NCBI GenBank assembly: GCA_018060305.1
Contig: JAGOWF010000187.1
Span: 1 to 5,738 of the forward strand
Direction of reading: 5' to 3'
From: Pyrinomonadaceae bacterium
GTDB taxonomy: Bacteria > Acidobacteriota > Blastocatellia > Pyrinomonadales > Pyrinomonadaceae
DNA length: 5,738 nucleotides
Under the pieces are notes generated by a model that was not told where the DNA came from, searched no databases, and was given only the letters and a program-made list of their open reading frames with translations. The position numbers and the translations under genes were made by a program. Shown here piece by piece: positions 1 through 5,629 of this stretch. Numbering within the stretch: the first letter of the stretch is position 1; each line of letters begins with the position of its first letter.

Positions 1-853
1 CTTTCGGCCCCGCAGCGGTCATCATCAGGCCAAGGAAAAGTATGCCGCGAAACGAGAGGTCTTCCCTAACGCATCCGGCCAGCGTCGGTCGAATGATCGT
101 CTCTACGATCTCAGCCAGTTGCTCGGCCGACAGCAGGTCCGCATCGGTGATCGCACCCATTCCGCCGGTGTTCGGCCCCGTGTCCCCGTCGCCGATACGC
201 TTGTGATCGCGCGTCGGCGGCATCAGCGCGTAATGCTCGCCGTCCACAAACGCCAGCAGCGAGACCTCCCTGCCCACGAGGCATTCTTCGAGGACGATCT
301 TGCCCGCGGCCGCCGTCCCGACAAGCGACTCCATACCGTTGATAGCATCGATAGCCTCGGCACGGTTGCCGGCGACGACGACGCCTTTGCCTGCGGCGAG
401 ACCATCAGCTTTGACGACAACAGGTGCATCTGGGTCGCCAAAATCACCGCTTTCGAGTTCCAGCACTGCAAATCCCGCCGAATGCGCCGTCACATACCGG
501 GCTGTCGGCACACCGTGACGTCCCATAAAATCCTTAGCGAACGCCTTGCTCGATTCGAGCCGGGCAGCATCTCGTCGCGGCCCAATGATGCTCAGGCCGC
601 GTTCTTCATACTCATCGACAATGCCAAGCGCCAACGGTGTCTCGCCGCCGACAAACGTCAGGCCCACGGCATTCTCGCTGGCGAATTGAGCGAGACGGCC
701 AACTTCGTCGTGCCTAATGGGAATACACTCGGCGACAGCGGCAATACCTGCATTACCATCCGCGCAAAAGAGCCTTTCGACCCGCGGCGAACGTCGAAAA
801 GCGGCGCAAAGAGCATGCTCGCGGCCACCCGAACCTATTACGAGGACATTCAT
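1..853 (-). CDS. purD: Phosphoribosylamine--glycine ligase (GAR synthetase), 3' part cut off by the window edge
   Basis: PurD joins phosphoribosylamine and glycine using ATP, the second step of de novo purine synthesis in the cytoplasm. Reading leftward from 853, the protein opens with MNVLVIGSGGREHAL, the family's N-terminal nucleotide-fold signature, then NAGI at residues 34-37. The ATP-grasp part follows: SSKAFAKDFM at 101-110, the glycine-rich loop VVVKADGLAAGKGVVVA at 145-161, EECLVGREVS at 189-198, and DHKRIGDGDTGPNTGGMGA at 216-234, the most diagnostic family motif. The last readable stretch, FRGILFLGLM (268-277), is also typical. Only 284 codons are present; full-length members have about 420-430, so the C-terminal third lies outside. 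The usual GPE near residue 70 reads GGE, with the Glu kept. The ATG at 853 is chosen because it starts the signature; only a weak CAGG precedes it. The gene is divergent from the zinc-ribbon gene. I could not place a convincing promoter for it. Confidence 0.97.
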   Translation of the reverse strand, partial: MNVLVIGSGGREHALCAAFRRSPRVERLFCADGNAGIAAVAECIPIRHDEVGRLAQFASENAVGLTFVGGETPLALGIVDEYEERGLSIIGPRRDAARLESSKAFAKDFMGRHGVPTARYVTAHSAGFAVLELESGDFGDPDAPVVVKADGLAAGKGVVVAGNRAEAIDAINGMESLVGTAAAGKIVLEECLVGREVSLLAFVDGEHYALMPPTRDHKRIGDGDTGPNTGGMGAITDADLLSAEQLAEIVETIIRPTLAGCVREDLSFRGILFLGLMMTAAGPK

Positions 854-891
854 AGAGAACCTGACTGCGGAGGCGAGATGGTCAGGTCGTC

Positions 892-920
892 TTGACACCA
901 GATTCTGGTAGATGTATGGT
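892..920 (+). promoter_or_regulatory. Sigma70-type promoter for the double zinc-ribbon gene
   Basis: A perfect -35 TTGACA (892-897) and a -10 TATGGT (915-920, four of six consensus bases) are separated by exactly 17 bases. Transcription would start near 927 and run about 110 nt before the ATG at 1037. It lies in the intergenic region between the divergent purD and zinc-ribbon genes and points at the latter. The assignment is from consensus matching only. Confidence 0.6.
897..909. promoter_or_regulatory. 13-bp palindrome between -35 and -10, possible operator
   Basis: ACCAGATTCTGGT is a perfect 6-1-6 palindrome. It begins on the last base of the TTGACA box and fills most of the promoter spacer, a classic place for a repressor to block RNA polymerase. 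I do not recognise it as a site of a known regulator. Palindromes of this size also occur by chance, so the functional reading is inference from position. Confidence 0.35.
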
Positions 921-949
921 CAGAAAATCTAATCTCAGCATCAAGCGCC

Positions 950-980
950 AGATCGGACAGTCGCCTCACCTGTCCAATCT
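950..980. repeat. Imperfect inverted repeat in the zinc-ribbon gene leader
   Basis: The arms AGATCGGACAG (950-960) and CTGTCCAATCT (970-980) pair over 11 positions with one mismatch (954 against 976), around a 9-base loop. In rightward RNA the mismatch is C-A. In leftward RNA it becomes a G-U wobble, so the hairpin would be more stable in a purD leader. There is no T-run next to it on either strand, so it does not look like a terminator. A smaller stem, CGCCT/AGGCG (1000-1013), follows just before the gene. Confidence 0.4.
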
Positions 981-1036
981 ACAACACGAGGTTGCCTTTC
1001 GCCTAAGCAGGCGTGAAGAGAGCGATAGGGCCGGCC

Positions 1037-1423
1037 ATGTCCGAAATCGAACGTCAAGGGACCATCAAAATTGGTTCGTCATCCAGCGAGGACGGCGACT
1101 TTCAGGATATCTCGATCGATTGCATCGATTGCTCGGAACCCTTTATCTGGAGCGCGGGCGAGCAGATATTCTTTCTACAGAAACAGCTAACCAATCCGCC
1201 AAAACGCTGCAAACCATGCAAGCGTGCGAAAAACCGTCGTATCGAGGCCGTCGCCGCAGCCAGGTCCAATGGCCATCGTCAGCGCGTCGAGGTCCGCGCC
1301 GACTGCGCTCATTGCGGCGATACGACGACGGTGCCATTCTTTCCGTCTCAGGGCCGGCCCGTATATTGCCGCAGGTGCTTTCTCGATCTAACTGCCACGC
1401 ATGCTGCTGCCGCAGCCGGCTGA
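1037..1423 (+). CDS. Small protein with two zinc-ribbon modules (CxxC-x25-CxxC and CxxC-x17-CxxC)
   Basis: This 128-residue soluble protein carries two four-cysteine zinc sites. The first is CIDC (29-32) and CKPC (58-61), with the intervening EQIFFLQKQLTNPPKRC typical of the 'probable zinc-ribbon' family. The second is CAHC (90-93) and CRRC (111-114), separated by exactly 17 residues that include VPF and GRPVYC. This matches the recurrent CxxC-x17-CxxC module (TIGR04272-like, from memory). The linker KRAKNRR...RSNGHRQR is basic, so nucleic-acid or ribosome contact is plausible, but no function is established to my knowledge. The ATG at 1037 is chosen because AGGG (1027-1030) lies 6 bases upstream. 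A GTG at 1013 in the same frame would add eight residues but has a poor ribosome site. The C-terminus is an alanine-rich tail. It is a single-gene unit under the promoter at 892-920. Confidence 0.88.
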   Translation: MSEIERQGTIKIGSSSSEDGDFQDISIDCIDCSEPFIWSAGEQIFFLQKQLTNPPKRCKPCKRAKNRRIEAVAAARSNGHRQRVEVRADCAHCGDTTTVPFFPSQGRPVYCRRCFLDLTATHAAAAAG

Positions 1424-1535
1424 CGTTGGCGGTGGAATTTAAGGTGCCCTGGGTTATTTCTTGTTTCGTCGATCCGGTCAGTCCTGAAAAACACGAACCT
1501 AAGCAGTATCTCCATCAAGCCTGATATAAAATGAA

Positions 1536-1565
1536 CGGGGCGACGTCTCCCACACCGTCGCCCCG
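1536..1565 (-). terminator. Rho-independent terminator of the leftward five-gene operon
   Basis: CGGGGCGACG (1536-1545) and CGTCGCCCCG (1556-1565) form a perfect 10-bp GC-rich stem with a 10-base loop. Reading leftward, the stem is followed at once by TTCATTTTATAT, a broken T-rich tail. On the other strand there is no T-run, so the orientation is leftward. It lies about 112 bases after the protease stop codon. The T-tract is imperfect, which lowers confidence in efficient termination. Confidence 0.65.
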
Positions 1566-1566
1566 C

Positions 1567-1604
1567 GACTGCCGAAGCAGTCTGATGTTCACCGGGAGGT
1601 GAAC
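1567..1604 (-). other. Two more stem-loops directly upstream of the terminator (structured 3' UTR or small RNA)
   Basis: In leftward RNA a 7-bp stem GUUCACC/GGUGAAC with a 4-base loop (1604-1587) is followed, 4 bases on, by GACUGC-UUCG-GCAGUC (1582-1567). The latter is a perfect 6-bp stem closed by a C(UUCG)G tetraloop, one of the most stable loops known. One base then separates it from the terminator stem. Three stacked hairpins in about 70 nt exceed what simple termination needs. They could block exonucleases or form the body of a 3'-UTR-derived small RNA. Confidence 0.5.
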
Positions 1605-1677
1605 AAGATAATTATGCACAAGCGCCGCGAAAACGCAAACCGTCGTTATCATAACTTTCTCGCCCCGCAAGGAGAAC

Positions 1678-2946
1678 TCAGCGAACGGTAACGGCACCCG
1701 GAAGGGCCGCACTGATGCTGTCCTCACGAGTCGCAAAGATCGAGTATAGGCCGGGCGGTGCTTCCGGACTGATCCTGAGGACGAAGCTAATGACCGAAAG
1801 GTCGTCACCGAAGTCGTGCGGGCGGATCGTTCCCGGCACGACGGTCAGGAAGGGCGAGTTAAATTCGACAACAAGGCCTTGTCGATCGACTGCGGTGCCG
1901 CCCAGAAAAACGATGTGCTCGCGGCCGGCTTCGAGTGTTATAGACGAATCCGTCAGTTGGCTATTGAGGCCCACGAACAGGAGTTCTTCACCCGCATCTA
2001 CCGGCTCGAGTTTTTGAGAAACAGACGACGTATCCCCCGCATGGAGCCTTATCATCCCAAGATACCCGATCGTCGAGTTGGAGTTCCCGTCGGAGCGCCG
2101 CCACAGCAGTGAATAGCTGCCGCTGGGCATCCCGCCGAGCTCAAAGCTACCGTCGGTAGCGGTCTCGGTCCACGCCGAGACGCGGCCGGTGCCATTCTCC
2201 TCTGCCCAAACGGCAATGCCATTAGCGGAGCGGGCGGCGAGTTTACCCGTAACCGAAGCACAACAATCCTCAGCGTTCGACGCGCCATATTTCTGTCGAA
2301 CCGACGCAATATCGCTCGTCGCTAGCTTTCTCGGACCGTTGAGAGTCGAAGTTTCGTTGTTGCGCGCCAGGCTTTCGCTCATTGCCGAACCGATCACGCC
2401 TGAATGTCTGATGCCGAGCAGATGTCCGATCTCATGTGTGAGCGTCGACTCGAGGTCGAACGTGCCGAATGTCCCGTCGGTGGAGAACTGCAGAAAGGGA
2501 TTCAACACGATGTCGGCCTCGGTTATCGTGCCGATTCGGTTGTAAAAGACGCGTGTGCGCGCCGATTCCCCACTTGGATCGCGCGAGAAGAGCATCACGT
2601 TCTCGGGCGTCTGCGCAATTGTGATCAAGCTGACCCCATCGCCGGCGACCCCTGAGGGGCTGATACTCTGACGGTCGGATTCAACCGATGCAAACTCGAC
2701 CTCCGCAACATCGCTCCACGCCGCAAGGCTTCTCTTTATAGCACCCGAGACGTCGCTATCGGCCTTGATATTAGATCCGGGCCGGAGGAGTGAATTCGAT
2801 ATTGCGAGTCGGATCACGGGCGCCCGCCACCTCAGGCTGAGATGTTCACCGCGGTCCGACGATGCACCGGCAGGCGTTGCAAATGCCGACGTCGAAAGGC
2901 ACGCCAGTGTCAGCAGCATCGCACAAATGTCCCGCATCACCCGCAT
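1678..2946 (-). CDS. Exported matrixin-like zinc metalloprotease with Ig-like C-terminal domains
   Basis: This 422-residue protein starts with a signal peptide (basic MRVMR, hydrophobic 8-22, likely cut after AFA at 22-24). The catalytic zinc site HEIGHLLGIRH (171-181) fits HExxHxxGxxH of the metzincin clan, with a likely Met-turn at SAM (187-189). The upstream DIVLNP (145-150) resembles the matrixin strand before the helix. Residues 230-283 (SVTGKLAA... TDGSFELGGMPSGSY) look like a carboxypeptidase-regulatory/SpaA-like beta domain. Residues about 325-422 form a second beta-rich Ig-like domain (SPEAPPGLYSIFATRED). No propeptide cysteine switch is evident. It is probably secreted or held at the envelope; substrates cannot be inferred. 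The ATG at 2946 is chosen for its ribosome site; an in-frame ATG at 2937 is the alternative. It is last in the operon, 9 bases after the two-TM gene. Confidence 0.9.
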   Translation of the reverse strand: MRVMRDICAMLLTLACLSTSAFATPAGASSDRGEHLSLRWRAPVIRLAISNSLLRPGSNIKADSDVSGAIKRSLAAWSDVAEVEFASVESDRQSISPSGVAGDGVSLITIAQTPENVMLFSRDPSGESARTRVFYNRIGTITEADIVLNPFLQFSTDGTFGTFDLESTLTHEIGHLLGIRHSGVIGSAMSESLARNNETSTLNGPRKLATSDIASVRQKYGASNAEDCCASVTGKLAARSANGIAVWAEENGTGRVSAWTETATDGSFELGGMPSGSYSLLWRRSDGNSNSTIGYLGMIRLHAGDTSSVSQKLEPVDAGEELLFVGLNSQLTDSSITLEAGREHIVFLGGTAVDRQGLVVEFNSPFLTVVPGTIRPHDFGDDLSVISFVLRISPEAPPGLYSIFATREDSISAALPGAVTVR

Positions 2947-2953
2947 AGATACG

Positions 2954-2957
2954 CCCT
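2954..2957 (-). promoter_or_regulatory. Ribosome binding site overlapping the upstream stop codon
   Basis: AGGG lies 7 bases before the ATG at 2946 and shares bases with the TAG (2956-2958) that ends the two-TM gene. This fixes the protease start and implies that ribosomes finishing the upstream gene can reinitiate directly on the protease. Confidence 0.6.
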
Positions 2958-3174
2958 AGCCTTTTGCCGCCGCTGTGTCGTCATCGGTCCGGCCCACCTT
3001 CTCAAGATCTGTAAATCCGACGATAAGCAGGAGTACGACGATCGAAAGTGTCGCCAGAACGTACAGGATCGAGATCTGCTCGTAAGCGATCAATACGCCT
3101 ATCAGGGCCGCAACCGCTACCATCCATATCATTGCCAGCTTTCGCCGACTGATTCCGCCTTTTTTATTAGCCAT
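2956..3174 (-). CDS. Small two-TM membrane protein, function unknown
   Basis: This 72-residue protein has a basic start (MANKKGGISRRK), two hydrophobic segments at about 13-31 and 34-54 with a very short turn (YEQIS), and a charged, acidic tail (LEKVGRTDDD). By the positive-inside rule both ends should be cytoplasmic, giving a helical hairpin in the inner membrane. I do not recognise a family. The gene starts 6 bases after the stop of the export-protein gene with no clear Shine-Dalgarno sequence, so translational coupling is likely. Its position between an exported SLBB protein and an exported protease suggests an accessory envelope role, which is inference. The clean hairpin topology and tight spacing support a real gene despite its size. 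Confidence 0.72.
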   Translation of the reverse strand: MANKKGGISRRKLAMIWMVAVAALIGVLIAYEQISILYVLATLSIVVLLLIVGFTDLEKVGRTDDDTAAAKG

Positions 3175-3180
3175 AAACTA

Positions 3181-4161
3181 TCAATTTACCACACGAAGCG
3201 GCAACTCGGTCCTTCCAGATCCATTTTCATCGGCAGCGATCACCGGTGGATATTTGCGCCCCGGACCGCCCCTGGTGCCGACCTCTAGTATATCAAACGG
3301 TTTTAAGAGGACATCCGGGGCTTGGCCACGCTCGATCTCCTGCATATTGGTTGCGATCACTCGACGCCCCGACTGATCCCGACGATAGATCGTTATCTTT
3401 TGCGTGTCGGCCCCCTTCGCCGTCCCACCCGCAGCCGCAATCGCACGGGTAATAGTCATCTCGAGTGCGGAATAGATCGGCCGCGGATTGTTGACGGCAC
3501 CTATCACATAGACCGGATCGGCCCGTATGACCGATATCAGATCTCCGCTCAGTATCCTCATATCGGCGTTGGCCGAGCCGCTCAAAAGTTCGGAGATTTT
3601 GATGTTGATAGTCCGAGAGGCGTTGTCCCGTAGGGCCGCCTCGCGTATCGGGCGAGTGTCGGCCGCGTTGGCAGCACAACTCGCGTTACCGGGACGGAAA
3701 ATTGATATTCCGCCGCTCGCTCCCTCGGTAAGCCCGCCGGCCATGACGATCAGTTCCCGGAGACTGACGGGCCTCAGCAGTCGAAAACGTGTCGGGGTCC
3801 GCACCGCGCCGTCCAGCATTACGACGGGCCGATTCGATCGATCGATGATCCTGACGACGACTTGCGGATCACGCAGGATCTTAGAGAACGCTTTAGATAT
3901 ATCGGCTGCGATCTGATCGACCGACCGGCAGTGGCCAAAGATCGGCGCATCATACGAATCGAAACCCGCGAGAAAACCCTCCGGATCGAGGCGCCCACGC
4001 CAGTCAAACTCAAATCCGCCCAATACATCCACATCAATGAGATCGCCAAAGTGCACGAGCGAATACTGATCGTCCGTCGCGATCTGTGCCCGCAGGTTCA
4101 CACCGGCACATAGTACCAACAGGCAAATGGGAACGATCAATAACTGTCGCAAAATGGACAT
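3181..4161 (-). CDS. Wza-type polysaccharide export protein (PES plus two SLBB domains)
   Basis: Proteins of this family form periplasmic or outer-membrane channels for capsule or exopolysaccharide export. Counting from the ATG at 4161 (326 residues), there is a signal peptide (MSILRQLLIVPICLLVLCAG, likely cut near LRAQ). A polysaccharide biosynthesis/export N-terminal domain follows at about 30-105, including YSLVHFGDLIDV, GRLDPEGFL and DPQVVVRI. The first SLBB repeat is at about 112-200 (VMLDGAVRTPTRF..., ELIVMAGGLTEGA) and the second at about 217-295 (VYVIGAVNNPRPI..., AIAAAGGTAKGA). The cysteine in LVLC is not a canonical lipobox, and the tail after SLBB2 is polar with no Wza-like amphipathic helix, so outer-membrane insertion is doubtful. 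An in-frame GTG at 4179 would add six residues; neither start has a good ribosome site. No polymerase, flippase or tyrosine kinase gene accompanies it here, unlike typical capsule loci. Confidence 0.88.
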   Translation of the reverse strand: MSILRQLLIVPICLLVLCAGVNLRAQIATDDQYSLVHFGDLIDVDVLGGFEFDWRGRLDPEGFLAGFDSYDAPIFGHCRSVDQIAADISKAFSKILRDPQVVVRIIDRSNRPVVMLDGAVRTPTRFRLLRPVSLRELIVMAGGLTEGASGGISIFRPGNASCAANAADTRPIREAALRDNASRTINIKISELLSGSANADMRILSGDLISVIRADPVYVIGAVNNPRPIYSALEMTITRAIAAAGGTAKGADTQKITIYRRDQSGRRVIATNMQEIERGQAPDVLLKPFDILEVGTRGGPGRKYPPVIAADENGSGRTELPLRVVN

Positions 4162-4194
4162 TCTGTGAATGCTGACCACTCGAAAGGTTCGGCT

Positions 4195-4392
4195 CTACTG
4201 ACCCTTGCTTCGCGATCTTCGGTTTCGCGAGCCGCGCTCTACGGTGCCGGGAACGGCAAAACCGGTGAATTCCCAGTTACACGCATCGCACAGCAGGTGA
4301 TAGCGGAAAAACAGCTTGGAGAGTATGGATGTTGGCTTGTAACCCCGCCGGATTCGCTTGCTTCGGCATCGGGGGCATCTCTGAGAGATCAT
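4195..4392 (-). CDS. 65-residue zinc-ribbon-like protein
   Basis: Two CxxC pairs, CPRC at 6-9 and CDAC at 35-38, frame a basic, hydrophobic middle (SKRIRRGYKPTSILSKLFFRYHLLC). They are followed by NWEFTGFAVPGTVERG and a strongly basic tail (RNRRSRSKGQ). The pattern fits one treble-clef or zinc-ribbon site. The phrase GFAxPGTV after the second pair is familiar to me from small acidobacterial proteins, but I know no function. The start is well supported: GGAG (4400-4403) sits 7 bases before the ATG. The gene lies 47 bases after the 302-residue gene and about 33 bases before the export-protein ATG, so it belongs to the same operon. The cysteine layout and ribosome site argue that it is real despite its small size. 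Confidence 0.78.
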   Translation of the reverse strand: MISQRCPRCRSKRIRRGYKPTSILSKLFFRYHLLCDACNWEFTGFAVPGTVERGSRNRRSRSKGQ

Positions 4393-4439
4393 GATCTAAC
4401 TCCAAACAGAATAACCGTTAAACCGCACCATCCAAAATC

Positions 4440-5348
4440 TTACCTTGCGTTTTCGAGCAGCCTGATCCGCTCGATCTCGGCCAATATCTTCTCCGCGGCT
4501 TCATCGCGGTCGTCGCTTTGGATGTTATCCCGACCGAGATAGAAAAGCGCATCCTTGTAGATACTCTTTGCCTCGGAATATTCACCCTTAAAGGCCGCCC
4601 GTTCAGCCTGCTCGACCAGATGCGAGACATTTATCGACACGAGCAGGTCACCGAGAACCTGACGCGACTCGCGCAAGCTACCCTCGTCAGGGTATGACGC
4701 GAGTGCCGAATCCAGCACTGTGATCGCATCCTGGGCCGCTTCGATCTTCTCCGTAACATCCGAGCGGCGTCGGGCCTCGGCGGCGAGAGTGCGAGCCTCG
4801 ATCTCAGCCCACTTGAGCATATGAAAACGATGTAGATCACCCGCCGTCGAACGCCCCCTCAGAAGCGGGGCGAGACGAGGCGAGCCGGCCTTCACCGACT
4901 TCAGCTCGCTTTCATTTCGCGCCAGATAATCGCTGCACAGCTCGAATACTTCGCGATGACCCGCCGAAACCTTGGCAAACACATTGGCCGCGGCGGATTT
5001 CTGCCTGATCTCGCTAAGAACAGCAGCATTTACCTCCAAAGTCAGCTTATCGCCGTCGCGAACGTCTGACCGGTTTCGCTGCCCACGAAACTGGCTATCA
5101 ATGGACCGCTGATGAGCAACCAGCCTGGATCTGGCATGCCGCAGGATCACCTCGCGCAGGATCACGGCCCCGATCATCAGAATGCTTGCCCCGATACCGG
5201 CGGTGATCCAGGGCATCTCTTCGCCGCCGTCGTGGAGGATGCCCCAAACAAGAAAGAAGAACACCGCTGACACGGCAACAGCCAGCACATAGTAATTCGA
5301 TGCCGGCAGCCAAAATGGCCTTCTTGCTCTGCTCACACTCGACCGCAT
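4440..5348 (-). CDS. Two-TM membrane-anchored protein with a helical/TPR-like cytoplasmic region
   Basis: This 302-residue protein has a basic N-terminus (RARR), a first membrane helix at about 18-38 and a second at about 46-68, followed by a basic stretch (RHARSRLVAHQR) that places the large C-terminal part in the cytoplasm. Residues 100-150 form a charged helical segment. Residues 178-238 (EARTLAAEARRR... DAITVLDSALASYPDEG) and 240-271 (SHLVEQAERAAFKGEYSEAKSIYKDALFYL) have the spacing of tetratricopeptide-like helix pairs. The C-terminus is a further charged helix. TPR-like parts usually mediate protein contacts, so a scaffold role at the inner membrane is possible, but I recognise no named family. 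It is first in the five-gene operon. The ATG at 5348 follows GGGT at a spacing of about 7 bases, a modest ribosome site. Confidence 0.82.
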   Translation of the reverse strand: MRSSVSRARRPFWLPASNYYVLAVAVSAVFFFLVWGILHDGGEEMPWITAGIGASILMIGAVILREVILRHARSRLVAHQRSIDSQFRGQRNRSDVRDGDKLTLEVNAAVLSEIRQKSAAANVFAKVSAGHREVFELCSDYLARNESELKSVKAGSPRLAPLLRGRSTAGDLHRFHMLKWAEIEARTLAAEARRRSDVTEKIEAAQDAITVLDSALASYPDEGSLRESRQVLGDLLVSINVSHLVEQAERAAFKGEYSEAKSIYKDALFYLGRDNIQSDDRDEAAEKILAEIERIRLLENAR

Positions 5349-5396
5349 CTATCTAACCCGTTTGTATGCAGCGTTTACACCGTCCAAAGTGAAAAC

Positions 5397-5466
5397 ACGT
5401 CCACTCGCCGTCCACAAGCTGTCCACCCGCTTGTCCACTGGTTGTCCACTCACGCTGAGTGGACAG
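5397..5466. repeat. Array of six GTCCAC boxes (five direct, one inverted), DnaA-box-like
   Basis: The GTCCAC cores begin at 5399, 5410, 5421, 5433 and 5444, so the steps are 11, 11, 12 and 11 bp, and an inverted copy lies at 5459-5464. The nine-base contexts include TTGTCCACT twice and CCGTCCACA. A degenerate GTCCAA sits at 5382. High-GC bacteria such as Streptomyces use DnaA boxes of the TTGTCCACA type, and CCGTCCACA fits that degenerate consensus. The near-helical spacing would place bound proteins on one face of the DNA. DnaA binding is inference; another regulator is possible. Confidence 0.75.
5443..5465. repeat. Perfect 10-bp inverted repeat with a 3-base centre
   Basis: TGTCCACTCA (5443-5452) and TGAGTGGACA (5456-5465) are exact reverse complements around CGC. 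The arms contain the fifth direct box and the inverted box of the GTCCAC array. No T-run follows on either strand, so a terminator is unlikely. A dimeric protein site, or a hairpin in the leader RNA of the leftward operon, is more likely. Confidence 0.8.
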
Positions 5467-5629
5467 CTAACACCTTGATAACACGTGGCTTAGCCTAGCT
5501 CGATCCCTCCATTTCGTCGGTTTTTTGAGAAACTTTTTTCATGCGCTCTTCGCCGGGCCCCATTTGCCACTCATTCGCTCGTTCTCGGCGCGAGATTCCT
5601 CCACTAACCGCTAGTTGTGACCGTGCAAC

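Noticed and set aside
119..895. Rightward open frame of 258 codons
   Set aside because: It lies antisense to purD, whose motifs are unmistakable on the other strand, and its own protein has no recognisable composition or motif.
1013..1036. GTG at 1013 as the start of the zinc-ribbon gene
   Set aside because: The AGG before it is only one base away, whereas the ATG at 1037 has AGGG at 6 bases; the eight extra residues add no family feature.
892..1524. Rightward open frame of 210 codons overlapping the zinc-ribbon gene
   Set aside because: It is a shifted frame over the CxxC protein; the Arg/Ser-rich translation is typical of an out-of-frame read, and it starts inside the promoter.
1424..1535. 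Terminator for the double zinc-ribbon gene
   Set aside because: I found no GC-rich stem followed by a T-run on the plus strand; the hairpins at 1536-1604 have T-rich sequence only on their leftward side.
1515..1808. Leftward open frame of 97 codons at the protease 3' end
   Set aside because: It overlaps the protease in another frame and reads through the terminator hairpins; no ribosome site or domain is visible.
3293..3679. Leftward open frame of 128 codons inside the export-protein gene
   Set aside because: It is an alternative frame on the same strand over the SLBB region, with a translation of random character.
5443..5465. Rho-independent terminator at the perfect inverted repeat
   Set aside because: Neither side is followed by a T-run, and the repeat is made of two copies of the box motif, so a protein site is the better reading.
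5397..5466. CRISPR array
   Set aside because: The repeated unit is only about 6-9 bases with 11-12 bp periodicity; there are no spacers of 25-40 bases and no cas genes.
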